Origin: Entrophospora sp. SA101 | Lineage: Eukaryota > Glomeromycota > Glomeromycetes > Entrophosporales > Entrophosporaceae | Reading direction: 5' to 3' | Assembly: GCA_958430865.1 (NCBI GenBank) | Contig: CAUDNR010000724.1 | Coordinates: forward strand, 8,540-72,539 | Length of the DNA: 64,000 nucleotides | Part shown: positions 25,335-37,400 of the stretch, piece after piece | How the letters are laid out: each line of letters opens with the position of its first letter | Numbering within the stretch: the stretch's first letter is position 1 | Translations under genes and position numbers: made by a program | The notes under the pieces: model-generated | What the model saw: the letters and a program-made list of their open reading frames with translations, nothing else | The model's database searches: none | What the model was told of the DNA's origin: nothing

Positions 25335-26619
25335 CTTTAAAAATTATTTTTGGAAAAAAATTTTTTTTTTCTAAAAGCCACAAATATGTATCACACAAAT
25401 ATTTATATTATTATATGGGGCATGCTTGCAATAAAACCAGTGAACATTTGTATTACTGAGAATTTCAGGGATCAAAATTACAGCACCATTAAAGGTAAAT
25501 TTTAAACGGAGTAACGGGTTGACTGTGTGGTTTGTGGTGTGGGCCTAGTACTAGGTCCTATAAATTATTTTAATTTTTCTTTTTTGAAATAATCGAATTA
25601 ATAATAATAATAATGACATAGCAAAAATCAGAAAACACGAAAATTTTGCATGCATATTCTACAGAACCTAGGCTACAAGCCATATATATTTATTATGTGT
25701 GATTTTACATTATTGATTCTCTGAAATTTGCTGTACCATTTGTTCTATTTGAATCTACTGAAACAAATAAACAAATGGAAAAATTTATTATTTATCAAAA
25801 AAAGAAATAAAGAAACTTAAAGTATATAAATATGGACTGAGATTGATGTATCAAAAAATTTTTGCGACATTAAAAATAATTAAATTTTATATTTGAATAA
25901 ATTCTTTAAATTGACTACTGCTTGTGTGATCAATTCGATCATTAACACCAAAAGAACAAAATTAATTATTTCGTTAATAAAAGCTATTTGTTTTTTGTTT
26001 TTAGTATTAATACACAGTTTCTATTCATAATACAGGTTTCGCTTTATATGCTTTATATGCTTTTATTTGAATTATTATTCGTTTTATTTGCTTTTATTCG
26101 TTTTATTTGCTTTTATTAATAACAATTCGAATAATAATAAACGAATGATAATAATAACAATTCTAATACACGGTGCGAACCTCGATTTAGCAGATTTAAG
26201 GGTTTAACGGATAAATTTTCAAAACCAAAGTTTTTCTATATCTCGATTCATAGTAAATTCGTGTAATAGTAACGACGCATTTTTTATCATTTAATCAGTC
26301 GAGCTATAGAAAAAGCTCAAATCGTTAAATATTTATCAAAATTTGAGCTGAATTCTTTCCAGATTCTTTGAATATATTAAAAAACCACTATTGCTATTAT
26401 TTATAAACCGTGGGTTGAAATAATGTTAATAACAAAATCACCCCATTCCAACTTTATTTATTATATTTAACACCCGGTCGGTACTTGTTTAAAAGTAAAA
26501 TAAATAACTAATGAGAAGATAAATCTTGAGTTTAATTTCTGCTTTAATGAATAGTTCGGGTACTTTATTAATTACATGAAAAAAACTAAACTATAATTTT
26601 ATTTAAACATCATTAATGA
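25335..26619. other. right arm: intergenic, no gene seen
   Basis: Mirror of 5714-6998. Confidence 0.6.
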
Positions 26620-27254
26620 TTAATTTTTGTGCACATGTCCATGAATTTTAATTTTTTGGTGAACATCAGTATCGATGGTAACGTTAGCGTCAACCTCCTC
26701 CTCATTATATCTGTCAAATAAATCGCTAATTGTTTGATGTTGAAGGCATGCGATTGATGGCGAGTCTGGTTCGCGGTCAGCTTTTATCTTTGTTAACAAA
26801 TATGAAATTTTTGATATGATTTATAAAAACAATTGTATTCGGTGCCAATAAAATAAAACTTAAAAAATTAAAACTTACATATGCCTCACTATCAGAAGCT
26901 AAAGCTTCATTCCATCCAGGCGCGTGCTTTAAAAAACCTTTAACTTTTCCTTTGAGAAATAAATAAAATAAAAGTTATTTCTTCTCATAACAATTCATTG
27001 ATCAATCAATCAATCAATCAATCAATTATTCACCTTCCAGTAATCGTTTTTTTTCTTTTTCCAAGGTATTGGGATTATTATCTGAAAAATGGCTTTACAA
27101 AAAAAGTATTAATTTAATTTAATGATTTATGTGCCTGACGAGCACAATTGATTTGTTTTTTTCTTCACCTTCCAATTGGTGTATACCATCTTCTATTACT
27201 ATATTGACAACCACTTTTTAATAAATTAATCGACAATTTTGTTGTTTTATTCAT
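26620..27254 (-). CDS. small conserved-looking mitochondrial protein, four exons (right copy)
   Basis: Mirror of 5079-5713, with exons 27254-27169, 27092-27034, 26949-26879 and 26787-26620. It has the same basic presequence-like N-terminus and the APGWNEALASDSEAY motif. It appears intact, so this is the only undamaged non-kinase gene that the palindrome doubles. Confidence 0.72.
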
Positions 27255-28678
27255 GATTATTTTATTATAAAGAAATGTTTAGGAAATTTTTTTTTATTGA
27301 TCCTGGGAATTTATATGTTGGAATTATTACAATGTTAGTACGACATAATGTTTAGTCCATTTATATAATTCGCATGTGATAAATGTTTAAAGTGATGTCA
27401 TTATGATTACGCGCGAAATTCAAATCAGCCAATCAGCACGTATGGGAAATTTTTGAACTGAAATTTTTTATGGTTAGTATTAGGGTTTTTGCTTGGTCAT
27501 AATATAAATCAGATCGTAAAAAAATCACAAATCAAGAAATAAATATCTGGAAAATGTTCAAACAAATAGCAACCGACATCATGAATTATTTGGAGAGAAA
27601 AGTCCATGCAATAATAACTATGAAAACGGTAAAAGAAATCCGAGATTGAAATGGAGATTAAAGAACAATGAGAGTGTAGTGTAGGTTTGTGCCAGAATGA
27701 CCATATACTCATGAATGACTTTAGGTCCGAGTTTTTTCTTCCGTGCAATCAATTACTCGGGAAGTTTTTTTCTTAATAAAATCAAAATAAAGAACAAATT
27801 CCTTTTTTTTTTGTATCATATCTATTACAATGCTGGGAAACAAAACGAGTTTTGTATTTGACTGCAAGTATTTTCATCCCATGTAACAAAAACTAATCAC
27901 CAATCAAATTCGAAGACTTAGTCATGTAAGTAATATATTCACGCGAAACCGACTTGTGGTTACTCGATTTATTTATTATAGTGATTATAAATATATTGGG
28001 AATGAAAAATTTTGGCCAAGTTAGGCTAAAACTACCTTTATCGAGTTTACATGTGTGGAAAAAATTAATTCATGGCTTCTTGAATTACAATAGCTTTAAA
28101 ATAAAACATCAACTTTGCCATTACTATTTTAATTGTTAAATTACCATTTGTAAACCCCAAGTACATAATATCCGTGATTTTTTTATTCCAAGATGATATC
28201 TTGTGCGAGTTGTAATTTTTTTCACCATGCCTTGAAGCTGTACAAAAAAATACATTGTTACGCGTTTTTTTAATAAAATATTTGATTTGCAAAAAAAAAA
28301 AAGTATTTGATGCAGCAGATAGAGATTTTACAATATCAGGTTTGAAAATCAAAGATGTATAAAATAGAAGATGGCATTTTTATTTTTGGATATCAATGGC
28401 ATGCATGCCTTGTTAAAATAAGAATAGTAAATTATTCAGTATCACAACTCTCATAATCTTCACCATTTGCCTCTATTTTATTCTCAATTTTATTGTTGTC
28501 AACATTGTACAAATTTTCTATATACTACATCATCCACACAACCTTTCATTTATTATTGCTACCATTACTGACAACTGTTCTCATTGCATTTTCCAGTTTT
28601 GTTTTCCTTGATGTACTTGATTCTTCTATATATATATATCGCAGCACACACTTCTCTTTTTTTTTACTCAAGTCACTG
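27255..28678. other. right arm: no convincing gene
   Basis: Mirror of 3655-5078. Confidence 0.6.
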
Positions 28679-29098
28679 TCAACATAATCCATAGTCTTTC
28701 TTATCACTGTTAGAGCTTGTGAATTTTTCTTCAAAATCCAGATGTCTGGGTTTCAACGCTTTGCACAGAGATCCATTTTTGTCATTATTGTTGGCACTCT
28801 CAACACTTGAATAGGTCTGCTCTATTTCGTTTGCAATGATTTGCACAAGCTTTCTACCCAGAAAGATCTCATCCGCCATAGAAAAAAATCGTTTTCCCAT
28901 TTGTAGCATTGGCGACGCTACCATGATGACCATTGTTAAGATTGTAAAAACAGAGAAGGTTGTTGTATATGTATGTACCTGTGAGTGGTTGATGGATTTT
29001 TGAGACACAGTAAAATAATGTTTGTTGCCTTGGCTTCTTGAAGGTGTGATACATAGAGCAGTGATGACACCAAACAAAAGGACTGGCTGACAGGACAT
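28679..29098 (-). CDS. doubtful ORF, possible secreted protein (right copy)
   Basis: Mirror of 3235-3654. Same doubtful status: a hydrophobic N-terminus that could be a signal peptide and no recognised family. Confidence 0.25.
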   Translation of the reverse strand: MSCQPVLLFGVITALCITPSRSQGNKHYFTVSQKSINHSQVHTYTTTFSVFTILTMVIMVASPMLQMGKRFFSMADEIFLGRKLVQIIANEIEQTYSSVESANNNDKNGSLCKALKPRHLDFEEKFTSSNSDKKDYGLC

Positions 29099-29754
29099 TT
29101 TTAACCCATAATTTTCAAGTCAAGAAAGGTCGATTGAATTACTATGACCTGGAGTGTGTGTGACAAGAAATATGTTATTTTAATCATACAAATAATTGTG
29201 ATTCGTTAAATATGTATTTTCCTACAAAAGTTTTTTTTGGTGAACACGAGTCAACAAATTATTTTTTTTTTTGTATTAGCATCAGTATTACTATTACTAT
29301 TACATATTAGTAATTTCCGTGATTATGATTAGTGGTAGTTTTGCAGCGTAATGAATTCGTAATAATAATAACAACAAGTTGCAAAAAAAATTTCGTAAGG
29401 TGATTTACTTATATGACAAATAACATTACTATTACAAAAACCATAATTATAATAATATAAAGCAACAACAATATAAGAATAGTATCATAATAAAAATCTT
29501 CAAAAAGCATAACGCATCATTTAAAAAAAAGTGTGTCTACTTATCACAAAATTTAGAAACAATTGATAATTATTATACTAGCAATAATAGTATATGTAGT
29601 TGTTATACGAGTAAATACTTGTAGTGGTTATAATAATAACAATAATTAATAATTATCATAGTAATTGTAATAGTAATAGCCATTGTGACTGTAGTTGTAA
29701 TTATAATAGCTGTATTGGTAGCGTTAATAATAATATCATCTATAATAATGTCAT
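29099..29754. other. right arm outer end and junction
   Basis: The arm runs to 29639 without a gene. Then come about 115 bp of AT-rich, AAT/GTA-rich low-complexity sequence before coding similarity to a retroelement begins. Confidence 0.6.
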
Positions 29755-31221
29755 CAGATACCAAGCCTACAATCTAAATGTTGAAACTGAAGAAGAAATA
29801 GACCAATTTGCAATTGATGTTGGAAAAGAACTTGACGAAGAACAAACTCAACAACTCTCCGATTTGTTGTATAAGTACCATGATATATTTGCTTGGGAGA
29901 AGTCCAACATTGGAAGAACCAACATGACGTAGCATAGTATAGATCTAACTGACTTGAGACCAATTAGAAATCAATCAAGAAGAGTATCTCCGGATAGAAG
30001 GAAATTTATCCAGGAAGAAATACAAAGAATGTTAGACGCGGGATTCATTCGTGAATTGAATAGTGAGTATGTCTCAGGAGTTGTAGTAGTAGAAAAGAAA
30101 GGAGGAGACTTACGATTCTGTATAGACTATAGAGACTTGAATAAAAAGACCAAGAAGGATTCTTATCCTTTACCAAGGATTGATGATATTCTAGAAACAC
30201 TACAAGGATCACAATGGTTTTCGTCTTTAGATTTAGCAGGTGGATATTGGCAAGTTGAGATGATATCCAAAAGACTGCTTTCATCACACATCATGGACTC
30301 TTTGAATTCACTGTTATGCCTTTCGGATTAACAAATGCTCCTGGAACTTTTCAGATATTAATGAATAAAGTCCTCTGGGACATGTTATGGAAAACAGTAG
30401 TGGTATACCTCGGTGATGTCAACATCTTCTCGAAGACATGGAAGGAACATCTAGAACATCTAGAAAACGTTTTCGAACTTATACAAAAAGCAGGATTGAA
30501 ACTCAGCCTGCGGAAATGTCAATTTGGAAATACGGAGTTGAAATTTTTGGGACACATAGTTGGAAAGGATGGAATCAAGATGGATCCAGCGAAGATAGAG
30601 AAGGTGCAGAACTTTCCTAAACCTATCAACGTCACCCAAGTAAGAAGTTTCTTAGGACTCTGCAATTACTATAGAAAATTTGTAAAGGGATTTGCAAAGA
30701 GATCTTCACCTTTAACAGAAATATTAAAGAAAGGAGAAGAGTTTAATTGGACAAATAGACAATAAAGGACTTTTAAAGTCTTGATCGAACAACTCACCAC
30801 TGAGCCTATATTAGTATATCCAAACTGGAAGCAACCATTCATCTTATCTACGGATGCATCAACATTTGCTTTAGGGGCAATTCTTTCACAACTAGATAAT
30901 AAAGGAAATGAAAGAGTGTTTGCATATGCTAGTAGACAACTAAGACCGGCAGAGAAGAACTATGCAGCAACAGAATTAGAATGCCTCGGCATTATTTGGG
31001 CTATAAAACATTTTCATACATACCTTAGTGGATCCAAGTTTAAATTAATTACAGATCATGCAGCATTGAAGTATTTAAACAATATGAAGGAACCAAAAGG
31101 AAAATTGGCTCGTTGGATAATGGCGCTACAATCATACAATTTCGAAGTAGAACATAGATCAGGAAAAAAGCATCAGAATGTAGATGCAATGTCTAGAATA
31201 AAAACGGGATACTGGGATTAA
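29755..31221 (+). pseudogene. Ty3/gypsy-type pol remnant (RT and RNase H)
   Basis: Reverse transcriptase of the Ty3/gypsy LTR-retrotransposon type. Visible parts are the pre-RT region, FCIDYRDLNKKT, LPRIDDIL, FSSLDLAGGYWQVEM with the first catalytic Asp, MPFGLTNAPGTF, then YLGD where the active site is normally YLDD or YVDD. Next come FLGHIVGKDGIKMDP and the RNase H part with STDAS and ITDHAAL, ending near HQNVDAMSRI at 31220. Breaks: in-frame TAG at 29930-29932, a frameshift near 30260, TAA at 30763-30765 and the altered catalytic Asp. No protease, integrase or LTRs are seen, so both ends are missing. A dead copy. Confidence 0.9.
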
Positions 31222-32886
31222 TTAATTAAATAGAACATTTTAATTAGTATTATTTATATACAGTATATAACAAAAATTTTTTTTTTTCTCATATATTATT
31301 TTACTTTTCATATTATTAAATTATTACTTAACTTTCTTGCGGACATGATGACTTGGTGGATGATCATGACGGTGATCCACGGATCTGATTGGGGTGCATT
31401 ACACTTTTTACACTTTATATTTTGCGTTTTTACACTTTACACCTTTTTATAAATTATATTAGTTTAAATATTATCCTTATTTTTTTTTTTTTTTTTGTTA
31501 CACATTTCATATTATTTTTATATCTTATATCTTATATATTTTATTACATATTTTATATATTGTGAAATAATGCTAATCAATTAACATTCTGCTGGTTTAG
31601 ATAGAAAGCAAAACCATAAAAAGAAACCATTAAATTACGTATCTACAATATCTAATAATCATAATATCCTTAATGGCAATTTAGAATTGGGTAAAATAGG
31701 GACATTGCATTCAATTAGATTGGGAGGCAAGTGGTTGGATTTTATAGCAATGGTTAACTAGCCATTGAATCGAGAATACCAGTTAGGTGTATAGGCATTA
31801 ATTTTAAGCAGGCCTAGCCGGTTCGATTTTTGAGTTACTCCAATTTTTTTTTTTTTTGGATTGATAGTAGCAGGGGCAATAGTTTTCTTTTTTTATTTAA
31901 TTGTTTGTATTTTATTATTATATTTTACACAATTATACTTTAATAAAAATAAACTTCAACTTGGGAAAAAAATAAAAATATAAATAAAGATTTTTATTAT
32001 TTAAATCTGCGCATTTATAAATTTACGTGTAACAAAAGAATTTTCCCCGTGATAAAATCAAAATATGATCTATAAATCGATGAATTATTAAATATCTGCT
32101 ATATAGATTTAGTTTCGGCATTTTACCTGCATGAAAGCCGAAACTAAAGAAAACAGAAAATCCCTATCAACAAAGTGGAAATCACCAGAAAGGATAAAAC
32201 TAAATCCTTACTATTATTGAAATTATATATTGGATTGATTGACCCAGTTATTATACAGTCTGTTAATATTAACATTAAGAAAAAAACGGCGGTGGCAAAA
32301 GGCTGTATATTAAATTTAGATTCTTTGACATGAAAAATGCTATTGCCAATTTTCTGTTAAATTTTGTAGCAAAAGTTCCAGAGATTATGTATATAAAATT
32401 TTATATTTTCAGATTTTCTATAACTTTGTCAATTGAAAATAAAAAAATTTTGATTATTTTTTCAATGTAATAATTACTCTCTTCAAAAATTTTGTTTATT
32501 TGGTATAATTTTATTGCATAATTTTCATTAAAAACAATATTTCACAATCCGCCATTTTTTCATTAACACACTGTAATATATATATTAAGGGTAATTGAAT
32601 AATTAAAAAATCATGGAAGAATAAAACAATCTAAATCTTTACTATTTACATTATATTAGTGTATAGTGCAATAATGATGACATCAAATTCCTAAAATTCT
32701 TAGTAATACAAATGCAGTACATCCTATATAATAATATAATAATAATAGTAATAATAATATTTTTAACAAATAAATATATAAATATATTAAATGTCTATCT
32801 AAGACCTTTATTTTGAATAAGAAAAAAAAATAAAAAAGTGATATTTTTATTTTGAACAAGAAAAAATAATCAAAAAGTAATATTTT
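31222..32886. other. intergenic, no gene seen
   Basis: Very AT-rich, with poly-T runs (31483-31498, 31843-31858) and no reading frame of note. A GGTTCGATTT box at 31820 resembles a Pol III B box but has no convincing partner. Confidence 0.55.
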
Positions 32887-34191
32887 TTATTTTGAATCTG
32901 AATTAAGTAAGGAATTCTGAGTGACAAAATTATTTAATATTAAACGAGATTCTTTACAATGGATTTGTTCTTCCCTCCATCTTTTAATAAATCCATTTAT
33001 TAAATTTTCTGGTAATCTAAAAACTTTGTTTTTATTATTTAATGATTCCAAGGAATTAATATGTGAATCAATAATAATGGATTGATGTTTCCAAAACTGT
33101 GTTAATATTGTGAGATTGGTTATGATTATTGGTAATTTGTTGGTGATTTTGTCATTGTATTCCTTGACTGTTTTGGCATGTTTTCTTTCTTTACTCATTA
33201 CAATAGCATTACTCTTACTATTAAATATCGTTAAGCGATTTCTTTTTATAATCTTGTATAACCTTTGAAATCTGCTAAACAATTCTTTAGGATTATAATT
33301 AAAATAATAATATCCTAACACTAATCTACATGCTAAATTAATTGGTAAATTATTGGGAAATAAATTAGCTAAACTATATGATGTGCTTGACTCATTTGAT
33401 GCTATGCTATTATTATCATCATTGTTGATACTATTACCACCAACCATACCATTGTTATATGATGATATTTGTTCCAAGATATATGATGATTTATTTTCTC
33501 TGATTTTAGCAAATTTACCACCGCCCATTAAATTCCTTTGATAAGAATTGATTGAATTTCCATATATTATTAAATTAACATTAAGTAATTGTAGAAATTT
33601 TTTCAATATAAATATTAAAAAAGAAACCTTTGCCACTTCATATAAAATTGATGAAGTCGTCTTTGCCACTTCAATCAAGAATGATTTCAATGCACCTTGA
33701 AAATTCTCAGATTGATTTCTATCTTTTATTATTAAATCTTGTAGTAAAAATACCTTCTTATCATCACCATGCACATCAAATGATTGATTATCATTTATTT
33801 TTTTTATTTCTGTTTTAAATTCTTTGAATTGATTTTCCAATTTCTCGGAATCTACAATTCTATTTTTCACCATGTCTTTTAATGTCGCTAACGTTTTTAA
33901 TAAATCTTCAACGCTGGTATCTTCTTTAATGAGCATCTGAAAATAATCCAAAATCTCTTCCAGGTACATTGACATTTTAAGAGATTCTTTGGCTCGTTCC
34001 ATTATCAACTCATCAAATATACTACTTAAATGATTCAATTCCGTTATATTTTCTTCGGTAGCCGAGTATTTAACACACAATTCTTTCAGACATCGAAAAG
34101 CTACCAAAATTTCTTCAACATTTTTTTGTAGTATGTTGGGATCTGGAAATGTTACATCTTCATGTTGTTTTAAATCAATTAAAGGCATCAT
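32887..34191 (-). CDS. 434-aa helical protein of unknown function
   Basis: A single uninterrupted frame of 434 codons with no intron, unusual among its neighbours. Residues ~20-135 are predominantly amphipathic helical sequence with repeated E/K/L patterns (VEEILVAFRCLKELCVKY, DLLKTLATLKDMVKNRI, LENQFKEFKTEIKKI). A long hydrophobic to amphipathic stretch follows at ~166-210 (SFLIEVAKTTSSILYEVAKV, FLIFILKKFLQLL). Then comes a Ser/Asn-rich low-complexity linker (~235-275) and a basic helical C-terminal region with ITNLTILTQFWKHQSIIIDS. This long-helix/hydrophobic-segment/long-helix layout is seen in several membrane-acting helical proteins, but I cannot assign a family. Divergent from FAB1 with a 277-bp shared upstream region. 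Confidence 0.7.
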   Translation of the reverse strand: MMPLIDLKQHEDVTFPDPNILQKNVEEILVAFRCLKELCVKYSATEENITELNHLSSIFDELIMERAKESLKMSMYLEEILDYFQMLIKEDTSVEDLLKTLATLKDMVKNRIVDSEKLENQFKEFKTEIKKINDNQSFDVHGDDKKVFLLQDLIIKDRNQSENFQGALKSFLIEVAKTTSSILYEVAKVSFLIFILKKFLQLLNVNLIIYGNSINSYQRNLMGGGKFAKIRENKSSYILEQISSYNNGMVGGNSINNDDNNSIASNESSTSYSLANLFPNNLPINLACRLVLGYYYFNYNPKELFSRFQRLYKIIKRNRLTIFNSKSNAIVMSKERKHAKTVKEYNDKITNKLPIIITNLTILTQFWKHQSIIIDSHINSLESLNNKNKVFRLPENLINGFIKRWREEQIHCKESRLILNNFVTQNSLLNSDSK

Positions 34192-34468
34192 CTCTATTAA
34201 TTTTTAATTTAAAAATTTTTTTAATAGATCGTGTAACTTTATTCTATGGTGCGAATTGTCTAGATTTGGTAAAAGATTTTAATCACTATGTTAAAATTTA
34301 CGGGGTAGACAATTGTTTCTCAATCTTGTCGTTGATAAGGTAGATTGATAAAAGGATAAAAGGTTCCAAATTTGTTCAATTGTAGTGTAATAATAGATGT
34401 GATATATGACACACACACATACATACATATAAATTTTTTAAATAATTAAATTATTTATTTGTTAGGAG
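34192..34468. promoter_or_regulatory. shared divergent promoter region
   Basis: 277 bp between the start codons of the 434-aa gene (minus) and FAB1 (plus). Contains an ACACAC/ACATAC tract (34410-34430) and AT-rich DNA. No specific binding site identified; the regulatory role is inferred from position. Confidence 0.4.
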
Positions 34469-37400
34469 ATGACAACTAATCTTCAAACTCATAATGCTTG
34501 TAACAATAAAATACAAAATGCTGAAACTTTGACTTTGACTAGCTTTGAATTTGAAAGACCTTTTGAAGAGGATAATGAAAATGTACTCTCAAAATTATTT
34601 CAACGTGTAAAAAGTTCTTTTAATGTTTCTGGTGGTGATAATTCAACAACAACTTGTGCACCTACGCAAGTTATGACCAAAAACACCACCGAGACCATAA
34701 ACAACGCTACTCTTAATAACAACAAAACTAGTAGTAGTAACGTAATTTCCGCAATTTCCACTAATGCAAATAACACAATTAACAGAAACCAAGAAAATGG
34801 CAATAGTCCACCAACAAAACCTCCTTCACTTTTATTGCCCGATAAAGAAAACAAGGGTTTTGTTCAAGGTGCTACGCCTGCACCACCTGTCATTTCTTTA
34901 GAAGCTGCATTATTTGATAATGCCCCTGCATTTTTATTAGATTCAGAACTTATGATACAAGATCATTCAACCAATTTAGATGATTCTAGCAGTTTATTGT
35001 CCAACAAGTCTAGTACATTATTTGATCAACAAGATCAAGTCAGATATTTGAATGATGTATCAGTAAGATCACTTCAAACTAGCGCATCACCAGTTAATAA
35101 AAAAAATTCTGTCAGTAAAGCTATTCGCAGAATACGTGGTGAGGGTGTCAATAGAGATTATTGGATGGCTGATGATACTTGTAAAGAATGTTATGATTGT
35201 AAGAGCACTTTCAATCTTGTGAGAAGAAAACATCATTGTCGTCTTTGTGGCAAGTTTCTTTATTAATTTGTAAATACTATATATATACATATATCAAATT
35301 TATATATTTATTCATTCATTTATTCATTTATCGCAACTTTTGATATTATTTTATTTTTAAGGTCAAATATTTTGTAACAAATGCTCCTCCAATATAATAC
35401 CTGGTGCAAAATTTAACCACAATGGATCAATGAGGGTTTGTAATTTTTGTTATGATGAAGATTCTGATATTGAATCAGATATAAGACAAAGTGATAAAAA
35501 TGATTTCTCACTTATGATACCTCAAAGACAACTTCAATCACCAACAATGTTGTCAGATAATTATAATGTCATTAATCCCAATAATTCCCAATCAGAATTT
35601 TCTTACTCGTTGGCGACATCTTCAACACCTAGTCTTGTGTATCAAGAAACTCCATCCCCTGATACAATTTCAATCAATGACGGCTTCAAAAAAATGATTG
35701 TGGCTGGTTCCTCATTGTTTATGACAAGATCTAGATCAAACACAACCCTAGATGACATTCCTGCACTCTTGCCATCATCCGCACCATTTAGACATAGTAT
35801 ACCAGAAGATAAAATAACTCCTGCTGCAAATCCTGAGGCTGTGTTGGATCCTGACATTGCTCCATTCATGAGTAGTGATGATGAGGATAACGTTAATTAT
35901 GATTCGCTAACCAACCAATCTTATATTTCTGCTAATTCGAATCTTAATAATGGTAATAATGATCCTGCTATTCTGTCATCTACTGTTGAAGAATATGCTG
36001 GAAGCGACGATGAATATTGCGATTATAACAGATCGCAAGCGAAGAATTTACAAAAACTTCAAATTCACACAAAAGATAAAAATCCTCCTTTAAATCATAG
36101 AAGAAGTCTTTCTATTACTCGTTCAACTCGTTCTTTGAAAAGAGGTGGTTTTCTACAAATGGATTCAAGGCCCTCATCACCTCTTAACATTCGCCATAAC
36201 AGATCAGCCTCAATCCCTGTAAAAATTGAAATAAATCCTGTTTCTCTGCAACACATGAGACGATTTTTACGTCAGTTTCTTCAAGAATTTCAGATAGATT
36301 TATCTGAAGGATGGGAAAATGTTATAATGAAATTAATGATGAAAGTGGCCGATAATTTAAATCCAAATGTTCGTGGTGGTGATGAAATTGATATTCGTCA
36401 TTACGTTAAAATTAAAAAAATTCCTGGAGGAGCACCTCAAGACTCGGAATATGTGCATGGAGTTGTGTGTACAAAAAATCTGGCACATAAAAATATGGCA
36501 CGTTCTCTTCTAAATCCTCGGATACTCATATTAACTTTTGCCTTGGAGTATCATAGGGTTGAAAATCAATTGATGTCTTTAGATCCTGTGATTGCTCAAG
36601 AGGAAGAACACTTAAAAAATCTAGTTGCTCGTATTTCTGCATTGGCACCTCATTTAGTCTTGGTTGAAAAAACTGTTGCTAGAAAAGCTTTACAGTTTTT
36701 GTTGGAAAAAAATATATCTGTTGCATTAAATGTCAAATCATCTATTATAGAAGCTGTTTCTCGTTGTTCAAGAGCAGACACTATATCAATCGAAAAGTTA
36801 AACATGGCGCCAAAATTAGGGAAATTTGGTTCATTCTCTGTTAAAACTTTTGTTCATCAACTTATTCCAGGTAAAAGAAAAACCTATTTATATTTTGAAA
36901 ATTGTCCAAGAGAACTAGGTTGCACAATAGTGTTGCGAGGTGGTGATATAGATACATTGAGAAAGATTAAGCAAATCACCGATCTTATGGTTTTTGCGGT
37001 TTACAACCTTAAATTGGAAGCAGCTTTGTTGTCAAATCAATTTGCAAGATTAAATTATGATCTAAGTTTAGCTGATGGAAAAAATGATGATGATGACGAC
37101 CATGAAAGTAAATACATTGGCATTTTAAAACAGACACAAAATATTTTAAGACCATATGAAACTAAAATTTTTTCAGTATCGCCATTTATCAAATTTCCTC
37201 CTCCTTATTTGCTTACAAAAATGATACAAGCTGAACGTAAATTGGCAAGTTTAAACCAGAAACGTACTTCAGGATGGCAATCTAGTTCTTCGAAAGATAA
37301 TGAGAAATCACATTCCTCACAACCAAGTAGTGGTATTCTACGTACACAAGAACAAGTTTGTGCCGAAGGAGTATTTAAAGATGCGTATCTTGAACATCAA

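Larger units (their letters stand above)
18440..29639 (-). repeat. right arm of giant inverted repeat (11.2 kb)
   Basis: Reverse complement of 2694-13893. Because the TIR element at its inner edge is complete here and truncated in the left arm, this arm looks like the source copy. Its outer end abuts about 115 bp of low-complexity sequence and then a Ty3/gypsy remnant. Confidence 0.96.

Noticed and set aside
31740..31830. tRNA-like or SINE-like element (GGTTCGATTT box at 31820)
   Set aside because: The upstream A-box candidate is poor, the cloverleaf does not close, and no poly-A or T tail fits.
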